64,000 nucleotides of DNA, from assembly GCF_003945595.2 (NCBI RefSeq), contig NW_024105087.1, positions 2,547,001 through 2,611,000 on the forward strand, in the 5' to 3' direction. This document shows positions 37,921 through 51,392 of this stretch, in pieces (the stretch's first letter is position 1; every line of letters begins with the position of its first letter). The notes below the pieces were generated by a model. It ran no database searches, had not been told where the DNA came from, and saw only the letters and a list, made by a program, of their open reading frames with translations. The position numbers and the translations under genes are program-made. The stretch comes from Pipra filicauda. Lineage: Eukaryota > Chordata > Aves > Passeriformes > Pipridae.

Positions 37921-40247
37921 CATTATGCCTGGGGTATTGGATTCTACGCAGATATACAGGAGAGCTTTCTAGTGATCTTTGGAAAAATCATCAGAGGAAG
38001 GGATATCAGTGTCTCTCACCTCAGTAAGACCTGCTGCCCAGTACTGGGGTCTGAGGTCCAGTCACTGCCTTTAAGGCATTCTTGCATTTTTTCACAGGTG
38101 AGCATCCAGGGTCTAGCGTCAATCCCAGAGCAAGTGCACTTGACTGCAAGTAATTCCTTTTGATCCCATAAATCTTTATTTAGGCAGAGGCAGAGTCTTG
38201 CTCTGGCCATGTGATCAGGAAAGTGGCTCACAAGTTCCAGCTCCTATTCCAAAGACTTTTCATAAACTTGACATGCATCGTGGCTGGGCTTCGCGAACGA
38301 ACATTTGGGAAGGGCTCTCCCCACGTTTGTTGCAAGCGTGTTGGTGGCTAAAAAGGCCAATATGAGGTAGGCATGCCCAGTTGCAAGATGCTTTTGAGAA
38401 AGCACTCAGGATCACCCTTGAGGAGAAAAGACAACGCAGAAAGAATCGTACCTTGCAGAATATACCATCTAAGGGGTCTTTCTGCTGTGCCTTTTGACAT
38501 GCATTAGCTATTGGATAAAATGTGGACCCAAAGAGAAAGGATGTACTGCTAAGATAATTTTAATTGCCAGACGTGGGAAGGATTTAAGACCTGTTCCTAG
38601 CATTTTTTTCTCATAACAAATGCACAAAGCTTTCTACTTAGCTTGATAATTTTGGGGGCTGTTACTCTGAAGTTTTCATTCTCCTTGTACATTGCTTAGG
38701 AAGAATAAGCACATAACTTTTGGCTATGGATGCTTGTTGGAATTAATGGAATTTAATGCTGTTTAATTGAGATAATGAAAAGGTCAAATAATCTTGTGAA
38801 TTGTTTCATCTTTAGTTTCATCTTTAGTACAGTGACTGTGGTCCCTGGGGTTGTTATGGTTCTTTTACCATCTGGCACTGTGACAAGAATACCCTGTCTT
38901 GTATTGCTCTACATGATGAAAAAAATAGACAAATAAATAGGATTTATCAGTTTTCTTTATGAGGCTTTTCCACAGGGCAAGTGATTTTATTTTAGCCTGT
39001 ACAAGACAGACCAAGATAAGAAAAAAAAACTGTATTTTTCTCTCTTGCTTTCCCAGATCCGGTGTAAATGAAACAAGACTGATATGCACTCACAGATCTT
39101 TAAAATGCTTTAACAGTTTTTCTTTGGCTTTCTGAAGAGAAGATTCTGGTCCTGTTGTTAGTTCTGCAGAAGGAATTTTTTTTCTTTTTTAATAATTTTG
39201 AATGCCCTTGGGCCCTCTTACATAGAACTCTATAATTCTTCATGACAAGAACCTTGCACAAGGCTTTTTGAGGTGGGAACCTTTCTTTTTAATTAGGTTG
39301 CAGATAAAGCAAAGGTTCAGTTTAGTCATGTTAATCTGTTGGAAGTTTCTTCAGTGACTTTTCCCATCAATAATATATTGTATGTCAAGGTCAAAAGTAT
39401 CACTGTTCTTCGAAAATGAACATATAACCTTTTGTTTAAGGAAGTAGTAGTCTGCTTTAAAAGAGGCTTATACAAAAGATTAAATTGGTAGAACCAGGAA
39501 TTCAGGGTAAATCAAAAGGCTTTTTATCCGTGTGAAGACATTCCATTTAACACTCAGATGAGGTTTTCCACTTTGCATGATTAGGCAAATGCAAATTGAG
39601 TAACAGAAGTCAGGATCAGACACATTTTGAAGGTTTATTTTTAAGGTGTATTGTTCTTTCTAGGAGAATATGCTTCATATAAATACCAGATCTGTCAGTA
39701 AACTGCAAAATCAACTTCTCGTCTTACTTAAAAGAGGACTTTGTATTAAAGGCAATATAACAGCATTAAAACAGTGTTTGCCATAAAGAGAAATGCAATG
39801 TCATGCTATATTTAACTACTTTGTAAGAGTCAAGCTGTTGTGATGAGAAAATTTCAATAAAGTTTCTAATATTAAAATATATTTTGCAAGTCTGTAACCT
39901 TCTTTGGCATCTATCAGTTGGAATTATATACTGGTGGTCTTCTTGGAAAGAGGCATGGAAGTTTTTAATAATTTTCAGAATATGGATAGAATTATAGATT
40001 TCTTATTATAAGAAGGGTACCAGTTGCATTTTTTTAGTGTAGAGACAGTTAAAAGCAGGTCATCACAGATCAGCATATATGTGTATTTGTGAGGTGAAAA
40101 GCAGCTGTTTGCTACATGAAAGATATTAAGGTTAGAAATGTGCAGATGACAGTTTCCTTATGTCTATAGCTTTATGCTTAGAGGCCTAATTCTGTAGTTG
40201 TACCCAGAGAGCAATAAGCAGAGTGGGATGTAACTGAGAAGATGCTT
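37921..40247. other. Intronic DNA without supported genes
   Basis: Unique sequence. It contains a perfect 12-base tandem duplication at 38803-38826 and a small CpG-containing patch near 38279-38340. Nothing coding or element-like is recognised. Confidence 0.7.
38803..38826. repeat. 12-bp perfect tandem duplication
   Basis: Two adjacent copies of GTTTCATCTTTA (38803-38814 and 38815-38826). This is a short local duplication, probably from slippage. Confidence 0.9.
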
Positions 40248-40624
40248 CGGGACCGATCCCGTAGGAAGAGCCGGTTCAGCCCCAGTCACCCTTTGGGGCA
40301 TGGCACGTTCTGAAAGGCATATGCTGGATGCAGGAGGATCGCTGCTTCAGGAGAGCGGTCAGACTCTCAGGCAAGGGTGTGTTTCGCTGGGCACAGGTGT
40401 ATCTGCGTGAACGTTTCGGTGTGGGTTAGGAGTGTACTTCTGAAGCAAGTCCGCTCATTGTCCCCGCTTCCTGCCGACGTGCACATGTGTCCGAGCGGGC
40501 TCCGAGTGCGCAGGCAAGCTTCGTTTTGGGTGCTGCTAAACCAGAAGACGTTTTCAACTTCAGCCCATTCAGTCAGCAGGACCGGTCTGGTTCAAGCTGA
40601 AAGTGAAACCATCTGACTGAACCG
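40248..40624. promoter_or_regulatory. CpG-rich segment, about 23 CpGs in 377 bases
   Basis: I count about 23 CpG dinucleotides between 40248 and 40624, against almost none in the flanking kilobases. It includes CCGAGCGGGCTCCGAG (40491-40506) and CCGACGTG (40474-40481). No TATA box or initiator could be fixed. It may be a regulatory patch, a recent GC-biased segment or part of an unrecognised repeat. A 79-codon open frame on the + strand (40377-40616) coincides with it but looks compositional. Confidence 0.3.
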
Positions 40625-40834
40625 TGGACTCTGGGTGTCCTATTTGTCCTCAAGGTCAACTCTTATGGAGCTGCATGACTGGATGTTGTCATAGCCTATC
40701 CTGTCTCAGCCAGGGACTGGCAGCAGATGCCTAGTGAAGACAGTAAAAGGCAAGCACGTAATAGTGCTTTCCCAGTATATTTTCCCAGCTTTCAGCAATC
40801 TGCATCTCACAAACTTCCTGAAGCAGAGATGGTA

Positions 40835-42370
40835 TCTTCAGTTTAATAGCTCTTGATAGATTTTTCTTCCATTAGTTTGTCTTATTGTTTTTAAAACCAT
40901 GTGCATTTTTATCATCCACAATATCCTGTGCAGTGAGTCCTAAGGTAGAACAATATATGTGTAAAGAAGTACCTTCTTTTGTTTTGAATTTACTACCTGA
41001 TAATTTCATTTGATGCTCCTTTGTTCTTATCTTGTAAGAGACAAATGATTCCTTACCCACTGCCTTTATGGTGCTCCATTTATCACAGATCTCTTTGATA
41101 CCACCTTGATTGTTTGTCTTCCAGGCTGGAAAATCCATGTCTGTTTAGTTCCTTGATCAGAACCCATTTCATACCTTTGATCATCCTTGTTCTTCTGTCT
41201 GCCTTTCCTTGTTCTGTTAGGTCTTGCTGGGATTGGAGGACTGTGTGCAAGCTAGATAGCATATTCAGTGTGTGGCATCTGTCGTTTAAGTGCTGGCTTA
41301 AGGGTATATTCTGTGGTGGTCTACATTCCTCATAATTTTTAACAATATTTGATTTTTTTTTTTTATTAATACTGCTGAAACTAAACCATCATTTTCTTAT
41401 GTATGTCCCTAATGAAGGCAGGATCTTTCCCTGTGGTGATAACAGCTCACCCAGAGCTGGTATTGGATACATAGGGTTGGAGTTGTTTTCCTCCCCACCC
41501 ATCCTCCCCACCACTCCCTACAATTCTTTATACCTGCCAACACTGAGATTTGTCTTCCATTTTACAATTTATTCCTTTGCTATATGAGATCATTTGCAGT
41601 TTTCTCAGTAAGCCTCCATCTGTATTGCTATGAGTGACTTGGTATCAGTAGGGTACTCTTTCTGCACACCGTTCTTCCATCTTTTCCAACCCATTTATTC
41701 AGCTGTGTACTACAAAACTCCTGTGGACCACTGGTAGTGACCTACTTTTGTAGAGAAACTGAATGTTTAATACCATTTTTTTAATTTCCCATCTTTTAAC
41801 TAGTTAGTTATTTGTTTGGAAATCAAGTGGATTGATTGGATCATGTTTGTCCTCACACACATTGATTCTCTACCAATGTTAATGGATTTATGAAGCAATT
41901 TTTCAAATGCTGTGTGGACTCTTCCCCAGCATGTGGTATCTAGCTCTCTGTTCTTTGTAACAGTTCCTATCAATTTGCTCAATGTGTACGTCAAATTAAT
42001 TGTTTTGTAGTTTTCTGGATCCTCCTGAGAGCCCTATTAGGAGATTGGCAATGTGTGTGCTATCTCACACTTCTCTGGTACAGAGATGGGTTTAAATAAG
42101 ATTATCATGAGCAGTAATAGCTCAGCTGTGTGTACGTGAGTTCCTGCAAAAGTTGAGGGAACACCATCTCACGCTTGTGGTCTGTTACCTATCGTTTTGT
42201 CGGTATTTCTCTGCTGACTTTTATCACTGGCGCTTAAATTTCAGGCTGATTCTCAACCCACAGACAAAAGAAATCCTCCACTCAGGGTTCATCTACCTAA
42301 CCTCTTTCATAGCAAGTGCAGGGCAAAACAATTGTTTAGTTTTGTTATTGTTGAGGGAGGTTGGGTTGGT
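40835..42370 (-). mobile_element. Ancient CR1/L3-like LINE fragment
   Basis: The + strand matches, block by block and in order, the reverse complement of the reverse-transcriptase and 3' region of amniote CR1 elements. Blocks include CCTTCTTTTGTTTTGAAT and TAATTTCATTTGATG (about 40970-41015), TGTCTTCCAGGCTGGAAAA (about 41115-41133), CATACCTTTGATCATCCTTG (about 41172-41190), CCCATCTTTTAACTAGTTA (about 41789-41807), GTGTGGACTCTTCCCCAGCATG (about 41911-41932) and TCTGGTACAGAGAT (about 42073-42086). Many substitutions and small indels break the frame, so it is an old inactive copy far more diverged than the two short CR1 copies. Its upstream edge near 42.4 kb is uncertain. Identification is from recalled consensus sequences. 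Confidence 0.82.
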
Positions 42371-42460
42371 TTGGTTTAATTCTCTTTCTGCTTCAATCTG
42401 TTTAACTCTGTGTAGATTCATAGGCAGACCCATGCCAAAGTTTGTTTTCATATAGAGATA

Positions 42461-45400
42461 TGTTAGATTATCCAGAGACAGAATGGATAGACTTTGCTCC
42501 TCTGGTACTGTCCATCAGCTTCCTGTTCCCTTTAACCCCAACAAGAAGGGACCAGAGCAGAACTCAAGCTGAAATCTGTGAGTGAACCTCCTTCGATAAT
42601 GCACTGGTGAGGTGGAGAAACTTGAAAAACTTCTGAGTTGTGTGGGCTTTTTCTGTTGTTCATTGCTGTTTGTGTTGAGTGGGGTTTTTTTTCTTTTGGT
42701 GGTTGTGTTTGGTTGGAGTTTCGGAGTAGGTTTTTTTGCCGTTGTTGTTGTGTTTTAATTCTCTTTAATATTTCCTTTAAAGACAGCTAGGAAACTAAAC
42801 ATGGCAGTTATCTTAGTGCAACATTATGATTTCATAATTAAAGTTCACAATGGCAGGAAATGCAGAAGTTTAGGTTTCGGTAGCAATATTAGCTACATAT
42901 GGACTGTTTTCACTTCCTGCCTTTCATAATCAATTCTTATTTACATACTTTGTGACCTACATTAAGAGCTGAGAGTCTGGAAAAATGTGATGATTTTTAT
43001 CCTAGTGGTGTTCCTGAGAAGTGCTTGTGTGGAAAATCAGTTTTCTAGTAAAGAATTCAGATGCGAGAAGTGTGAGTTACTGTATTTTGTGTATGAAGTT
43101 TACGGAACTTGGAAGTGAATGCAGACTTCTGAGTCCTCCCCCAAGGTTAAAATGCTTGCTTTTATTTCCAATAATATCAGTAACTTTGCTGAGATTCTCA
43201 GTAAGAAACATCCCTGTAAGCAGTGTAGAGCAAGGAGGAGAATAAAGGTGTTTGGATTATGAATGACTCTCCAAGAAGGAGATCTAAAGGCTGACGAAAG
43301 GGTGAATACTTTGAATTCCCTGGTAGACAAGGGCATGTCTTGAGAGAGGCTGGAATTATCTGTAGGGAGACAGCAGGTGACTCACAGATAACTATGTGGA
43401 GCTTTGTTTGTCAAGGGGACTGAGTAAAAATGAGCTACCATCTTAGGCACAAGGTCATTTCAAACTATGCTAATAAATTTGAGATCATACACTGCGGGAA
43501 AACAGTATATGAAACCATTTAATGTGCCCTGTGTGTTAAAGCAATAGGCATGAACAAACAGGGTGGGAAAATAAATGGGTTTGAAACACGTTTTTTTTTC
43601 TTTTCAGTTAGCTCATATAGAGGAAGCCTGTTGGGAATCTGCATGATGGGAATTTTAGTTGTATTGCTCTCCCCTAACACAGGCGACAGAGCGCAAGAAC
43701 CTGGAAATGGAGAGATTTGTGACAAACCTAGGGCTGACGAGTGAGGCAGAGGAGCAGCTGAAGACTGGCTTTGAGGCTGAAATCTTCAAAGTTCAGGGAC
43801 TGTGTAAGAACTAGGGTTGACTTCACCAAAACCACTAGAATTTTTCAGGACTGGAAACAGAAGGCAGTGATTTGAGAAACTGAAGTTACAGGTTGCAGAC
43901 CAAGGATCTTGGCGGATACTTGTGAGGAGGGTCTTTGTGCCTTCAAATATTGTTTATACTGCGTATGGTTGTATCATGGCTGGGATAATCAGATCACTGT
44001 GGGATTTTTTTTTATAGTTGTCCCACAGTTGTAACTCAGTAGTGAGTATATGGTGTGTAGAACCATTCTTTTTCTGTCTTCTGTCATTTTTCAAGTAACC
44101 TCAAGTGTGACTCCTTTATAATATGAATGGTATATTTTTCCAGTTGTGATGTAATGGTTTGGCTGGCGGCTAAGATAATGAGCTGAAGGACCTAAGTTGA
44201 TGATCTCATCTTTCAGCCTGCCAGCCTTTCTGAAATTTTTTGCTAATCACTGCTCATACATGAATACTCACTCAACTAGAATATTGCTTGGTACTTCAAA
44301 ATTTTTTGTATCAAGCAGGGGGTGAATTTTATAATGAATCAAATGAGACTTTCTATTATTTGAAAGAATTTTCTTGTACCTCCCTTCTTCACTTGATAGC
44401 TTTAGAGAATTTTTGAGCAGTGAAGGTCAGGCACAGTGTTCGATGGGAAAAAAAAAAAGATTTATTTCTGAGGAGAGTTTACATCTGATTGTGCAGAGCC
44501 TCTCAGTGTGCTAAAACTGCTGTATGGCGTATTTCATAAAAGTAATATTTTAGTAAAGGAGGATCTTGTATGACAGTGGTTTTCATCATTGTTGAGAAAC
44601 AGTGACGTTCCTCTTTTGGGCGAGAGCCACAGCAAAGATTTGTGGAATGACTGTTTATATACTCAGAGTATTCGTGCACTTGTGGGGTTTTTTTGTTCGT
44701 GTTTGTTTTTCCAGAGTTGACTGAATCAAATTGATTTAACTCTGCATGTAATATGTAGATGTTTTGGTAGGTATATTAAAGGTCTGCATTCATGCCACAG
44801 ACGGATTTTTGGACTAAACTGAGGCATCCAAGCTAGCGATGCAGCTGCTGTGGTCTCTATCTGTAATCCATAGAAGCAGGGAGGTACTGCCAGAGGGTAA
44901 TTTGCAGGTGCCTTTGTTTCTGTTCTCAGTGCACAGATAATGAAGAAGAGAGCAAATAATTTCCCTTCTTTTTTAATTCTGAAGTACTGTCATCTTTTCA
45001 GCAGTGGGATTTGGCTTCCTACCTCCAGAGAGGTTTGCTCAGTCACAGCCTAGTCTGTGTAGGATGCTGTTCTCATACTGTTGTTTTTTCTTGTTAGAGC
45101 TTTGATAATGTGACTGTCAGGTTGGCATCTTGCTCTGTTTTGTATCTACAACGAGCAGAGCTTCATTTTTGCATCTCTGTCATGTACTAATGAACTGAGT
45201 CTTGAATTCTGCTGTTGCTCCTTGAAAACTAAGTGCCAAATTTGTTTCCACACAAAGCTCCTTCACTCAAGATGTGAAGTAGATTCAGATGTGCTAGCAT
45301 ATACACTTTGTAAAGTTTGTCTTTCCCTGTTTTCTGGCTACTGATGAAAAAATTTGATTGCAAATCACTTTCTGACTATGCAGACTTCCTCCATACAGAG

Positions 45401-48400
45401 GTTTGTAAGAGCAATGGGATGGATTTTTATCACTGGTAAATATTCTCAGTAGCATATGGCACTTGCAAACTTTAAACACCAATAAAATACAAACTTTAGA
45501 AATATGCCAGTGTAAGGAGGGATGTTAACTTCCAAATAATTTTGCCCTTAAATTAGTTCAGAAATTGTAATATTCAGGAACAACGTCTTTACTAATGGCG
45601 TGTTATGGATTGCTTTGTTTGTGTTGTGCTCTACAAACCTGGCCGTATGATATTTGTAATGTGACTGGACCTCTGTAATTTTGCTGCTCTTTCTAAAATT
45701 GAACATTGAAAATACATTAAAGGAGTCTGCAAATAGCCTTGCTGTTATCAAGTGAGAAGTCTGGTGACAGTCTCTGATGCTTTTTGAACGAGCTGTGGAA
45801 GGGATGACGTGGCTTAAGGTCAGTGTTTCGGATGAGTGTTGTTAGAAGAGTTGAGCTACAGAACATACTAAGATTTTTTTGAGAACTGGGTAGTTGATCC
45901 ATTTCAGGGGCTACATCCTCAATACTTAATTGGAAACCAAGTGCTGATCTTTTTGGATACAACAGATTGCCCCTTTTTAGTGCCTTACACGTACACTACT
46001 TATGTTTAGCTAAATTAGCAGGTGAGTTTTGCCTGCCCTTTTTGGTCACCCACCACTTAGACATACTTCCACTTAAGTGAGAGATGCAAGGGTGGAGTAT
46101 TGCTCTCCTTATGTTGCCTGTGCTATTTATGAAAGTGAATAGCCTCAATTCCCCAATTTCTGACTGATTAAATTTCTGTAATTATTTACAGTTTTATGGA
46201 AATCAAACAGTATGAGAGGCCTAATCTCTTGTAATACAGTCAGTGCACTGGGCACAGGAGCCAGCCATAAGGCAATTATTCAGCTGTTGGATGAAGAGCT
46301 TTGGTTTCTCTTCCTGGATCTTGATACCAGGGTAGGGGAATGCTTATGGTTATGGTATAATGCAAGTGCAAAAGTTTGCCTCTTGGCTTGTGACTGAAGA
46401 GGTTTTAATGTAGCCCTTCGATGGGTAGAGGAACAGAAAGCTTTATAATTTTGACAATGAACTTTTATCAGTTTTTATAAAAATGATGGCAGGACAGGAT
46501 TACCTCTAGTAGGAGAGAGCTGAGCTTGGTTACTTGAAAGGTCCCTCCAAGTCTTATGTTTTACGTTTTTGGCTAGAGGAGAAAGATGACCTGCCTGCAT
46601 GAAGGAAGTTCATGCTGTCAACAGAGTCATATACCTGGGGGGAGCCTGTGAGAGGGGGGCTTTTCTTTGCAGAGGAAAATGGAAGTTTGTCCACAATTCC
46701 CTACAGTTCCCTACAAATTTTTCCTACAAGTCAGCTTAACTGCACCTTACTTTACATAAATAAGAGTTTGAGACTTTTAAAATATATTATTTTATTTTAT
46801 CTGTTTTCCAAGGATTTTTATTTGGTCCTGGATTTTATTCTTTTATAGGTCAGTGAAAGATGTGGTGAACTTCGGAAGTTCATTAGAAGTGTTGTTGTTA
46901 GGTTTCCTATGCTTTAATTCAGATGTAAATCTCAATGGGAAAAATGGTGCTTCTGCTACAATAGTGATATTTCCCAAAAATGAAAGTGCCTCTTAAAGGT
47001 CATTGATTTTATTAATCACTTATTGTTCTTCACACATGCACTTTTCATTTCATTGACAGGGATCAATTAGAAGTTGAATTTTGCCTTGAAATAAGAAAAT
47101 GAAAAATATTTTGAGTGCTCTAAGTGGCACTTTTTGTTATGTGTATCCTTATATATTCCCATATATTTTATAGTAATTTTGATATTTTCTCCAATAAAAC
47201 ATAAAGAGACATGTCAAATGATGGAAACAGTAATGCATTCAAGAGTACTGAGTAAACAGTCTGTGTTCATCAAGTAAAGGGAGGAATATATGTGTGTAAA
47301 AGAGATCTTAAAACCTTCAGGCAGCATTTGCACTGTTTTGATTTCAGTGAAAGATCAAGTGAGTTTTAAAAGAAAAAGTTCATAGTATTTACCGAAGTGT
47401 TGATCTTAATAATGGAATGCATTTGTGTAGTTTGTAAAATCCATTCTTTATTCCATTGAATATTATATATTTAGAAGTATAAAATACAAATGCATTAAGA
47501 AGGCACACAATCAAAATGGTAGGAAATACTGCTGTTCTGGGTAAACTAAGAAAATATTTGCATTCTCCACTAGCCAAACATCACCCTTTTACCAATAAAG
47601 ATGAAAACATGTTATCTGAGTCATTATACTTCAGTGGCTAATTCAACATTTTTCATTAAAATGAAAATGCTTAACAGTGAAAATAAGAACTAAGAAAAGG
47701 AACGTCATGTAAGGGTTAATGAGATTATTGATAAAATGTTAGTTCATAATGCTTTTTCTATAATATGTTCTCAGACATCCTTTGATATGAGAAAAAATAA
47801 CTAAAAGTTAATCTAGAATTTCATCTGAATAAAAATGCAGCTTTGCTCCTTATCACTTCAGTAAAAGCATTTTAACAGAATCTTTTTTTTTTTTTCCTCA
47901 CAGAGCAGGGGGGAGCTTAGGATATACTTGGAGATGATTAATTTTCCATGGCAAAAGCTAAAGTTGAAATAAATATTTTGCAAAAACCAAGGACTAACCA
48001 ACATTCTTGGGTTGTGTACGAGATATTTCAGGGTATATCGGTTTGGTTTTAGTTCAGGTTTTGGTGTGTTAGTTGTCTCTCCTGAGTCGTGTTCGCTCTT
48101 ACTTACCAGCTGTGATGAAAGACTTAGAAGTTCAATATGCTTCCACATGAGAACTTGCTGGCAAAATAATAGCGGTCTTTGGCCGCAGTCTGAGTCCCAG
48201 CTGTTCAGTCATATCTAAACTCATGGGAGGAAAAAAATGGAGGTCAGTTTTCAAAATACTGAGAACCCATATAATATGTAAGATTATTAGTTACTTAACC
48301 CTTTTGAAGTAGACACACATTTTTGGAAGGATTTACTTCTTAGGAGCTCCTCTTAAAAATTACTGAGCAGTAGAAGGGTGTAGAAAGACACTTAAAGCAT

Positions 48401-48409
48401 TGTGCTTTA
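42461..48409. other. Intronic DNA without supported genes
   Basis: Unique AT-rich sequence. It contains a G/T-rich stretch at 42640-42760 with GTTGTT units, short A runs near 44447-44459 and a T13 run at 47883-47895. A 10-base duplication (TTCCCTACAG then TTCCCTACAA) lies near 46698-46717. No gene is supported. Confidence 0.7.
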
Positions 48410-48490
48410 CGGCTGTATGAAATACTTCGCGCGCAAAGAAAATCACAGAGAGAAAGTACCGACCAGCGTGGTGTTTTCACGTCATTCGGT
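48410..48490. promoter_or_regulatory. Small CpG cluster with E2F-like and CRE-like motifs
   Basis: Eight CpGs fall in about 80 bases. TTCGCGCGCAAA (48426-48437) contains GCGCGC and, on the minus strand, reads TTTGCGCGCGAA, close to the E2F consensus. CACGTCA (48478-48484) is CRE-like. The patch is isolated in AT-rich DNA. This is a motif-level inference only. Confidence 0.25.
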
Positions 48491-51392
48491 CCCCACATGC
48501 ATACAGATACTGCTCTTTCTCGGGTTAATATTTCTGATGTGCTTTTCAAAATGGAATTTAAATACTCCTGGAGTATTTTCATTTTTCATGCTGTTTCCTG
48601 TGTCTAATCCCACGGGATGGGATGTAGAACCGCTAGTAAAGTTTGTTTGTTTTTGTAGGCTTAGGGGGGTAGGTGGGGGTTAGTTGCATTTCCTTAGGCA
48701 TTGTTAACTATGTGTTTAAACATTGGAGCTGGGCCAAGAAGTTCCACCTCATAATTACATTTGTGGTTTAGTGGCAGGACATATTACCACTGCCTTTAAT
48801 AGCAGATATGGGAGAACACACAGAAAAACCCTTTTATAAGTCTGTGAAGCACAGACCTCAGCAATAAAGACCTGGTTTTGAATACGAAAATCACATTCCT
48901 AAATTTACTTTCAGTGCTTAAGGGAGATAATAGAACAAATGGTTGATTAATGAAGTGATTTTATGAAAGATTGTTTGAAATATCTTAATTCCGAGTTACA
49001 AAGTAATATATTAGAGTAGTAATAACAAGAATGAGGATGTGTTACAGTAGGCCAAGTTGTTGACTTTCAGATTATTTCTGTTCTATTTCGACAAAAAAGT
49101 AGCATCATTACAAATACTGGAAGACGTGTGTTCAGAGCAGTCCTCCTGAAGCCCTGATACTACTACTAAATATTGAAACAAGGGTTATTTTTCCTTTATT
49201 TCTTCATATTTAATTTCTGGACATCGTAATCCTCTACATTCTGTGTCTCTAGCATAGCAGCCGTAGGGAACACAAAATGTCAAGCCCACCAAAAGGAGTT
49301 TTCCTGCATTTAATGTGCTAGCGGCTGTCATGCTGCATTCAGTAGGACCTCCCCAACCAGAGGAGCTCCCTCTGCTCTACCAGAGCTCCCTCTGCTCTAC
49401 CAGAAGAGGAGCTCCCAGAGATGTGATCTGACTCACCTGAGAGTCAGAGTTCTTCCCTTTTCTGGGGCCAGCAAAGCTAACACATATGTAATAAAATACA
49501 GAGAGCTGTGCAAAAGCAAGAGGGTAAATAATCCCCTAGTATATATTAGTTGCACAAGTCAACTAGTCGTGGATGGAGCCACTCCTTAGCACCAGGAGGA
49601 GGGAATTAGTAGGTACTTCATTCCTGTTTCTACAAACTAAAACCAAGAGGTGCTGTACCTACAAATGAGAAGGGGTCTTTTTGTCCCAGCATGTTCCTGT
49701 TCTAAGAGCCCAAGATGCAGCAGGAATTCAATGTTCACGGAAAAAGCGAATGATAAGTTATGTTATTAGTTAGTATTTTACTGGGCTTGTTTGATGAGTT
49801 CATCACAGGTGGAACAGTTCCCTCTTCTGTCTGGGCATTAGAAAGTGTCAATTAGATACTTCTTAAGTATCTCTTAGAAATTTTCATGGGCCTGTGCTAG
49901 CATTATTTCTATTAACATGCAATTAAACAAGTCATTCTTCACATAAGTTAAGTCTCTATCAGAATTAATGAAAAAAGAAGGGACTTAATGTTATCCCAAG
50001 TTGGTTAATGTTTTTAGGATTATGTTGTTCTGTATTTGCACACCTCAAGCAGATCAATGTCTTCACCTTTGTGTTGGTTCAGCAACAGTCTTCATCAGAG
50101 TTGTGTCCAAGGATGAAATCTTAGGGTCTAGATTCTCAAGGTATGCAGACACCTGCTGATGACAACAGTCCTAGTCAAATTTTTTTAAGTTATTTATGCA
50201 GAGTGGATGGGGTTATTAATGGTATAGGCATCCAGCCCATTTAGACTTTTTTATTCCCTGTATATGAATTTTGAGGTATTGGAAAAAACTAGTAAATCAA
50301 GCCCTAGAGACCCCATAGAAGCACATAAGCTTTCTAATCCATATTTGTTACATACTTCACTTTTAAGAGGGAGCAGCATCAGTTTTTGTGCCTCCCAAAC
50401 TATTTGGCCTTGATCTGGGAGATGGACTAGATTAATCTCTCTGCTTGTGAAATGGATGTTTTAATAACAACATGAATTTAGTTGAGAAAGCACAAGTCAC
50501 TATTGGATTTGAGGCATAGTTTACCCCAGTCTGGGCTTAATTCAGCATGTAATTAAACACATTTATAACTTTAAGCATATGAATAGTTCTAATTAAATTA
50601 CCAGGTCTCAATGCAGTTGCGTGATTCTGCCTGCCTGAAACAGACTACAGGATTAGGACCTTAATTTAAAGATTGTGCTTTACAGAGTGCCAGAGTTCAT
50701 CCCTGTTCTTATTAGAAACATTAGACTATTGTAACATCTCAGAATCAATATTCCTGTTGCAGAAATAGATAAATGCCAGTTTGTTGTAGCTTTTCTGAAG
50801 ATTTTACCTATTTGTTTTTACATAGGGTTAGGAAAACAGCACTGATAAGTAATAACAAATGTGGTTTTGTGGTTTCCAGTCTGCCACATCAATGTGTTCT
50901 CCAAATGAATTTGGTTTGCAGCAGACACTGCAGATTGTAAACTGTTTCTGAGGCAATATTTAAATGCATTTCCCTGGCAGCACAGAAATATAAATAAACA
51001 TGCGGTGTTAACTTGTAATATTATTAATCTGAGTGAACTTCAAAAGGAGCTTACCAAAACTGCAGCATTATTTTTGTTGGATTTCAAAAGAGATGTGCTG
51101 TACAGATAGCAATGTTTTATCAATCACACAATGAAATAAAAGCGGAAACAAGGTTTGCAAAAAGCCTTGTAGAGTTTTGTACTGATGTGCTAATCCATTC
51201 AAATTTTATTGTTAACATCTGTACTGAGTGATTGGAAGAATTAGTACATTAGGGGCCCTTGAGACAAGTATTATTTACATTTGTGTCAATGAATCTGATA
51301 AATACATTTTAAAATGTAGCGAATTGGGCAGTTAAGCTATTAATAAAAGTAAAATAATATTAAATGTGAGAAGATGATACTACTGCTAATCA
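48491..51392. other. Intronic DNA without supported genes
   Basis: AT-rich unique sequence with the 20-base duplication at 49364-49403. The part 50500-51390 is rich in homeobox-type TAAT cores and small palindromes and resembles conserved non-coding DNA (see findings). No coding sequence is supported. Confidence 0.65.
49364..49403. repeat. 20-bp perfect tandem duplication
   Basis: Two exact adjacent copies of AGCTCCCTCTGCTCTACCAG (49364-49383 and 49384-49403), followed by a partial, altered third copy containing GAGGAGCTCCCAGAG. The perfect identity suggests a recent duplication. Confidence 0.93.
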
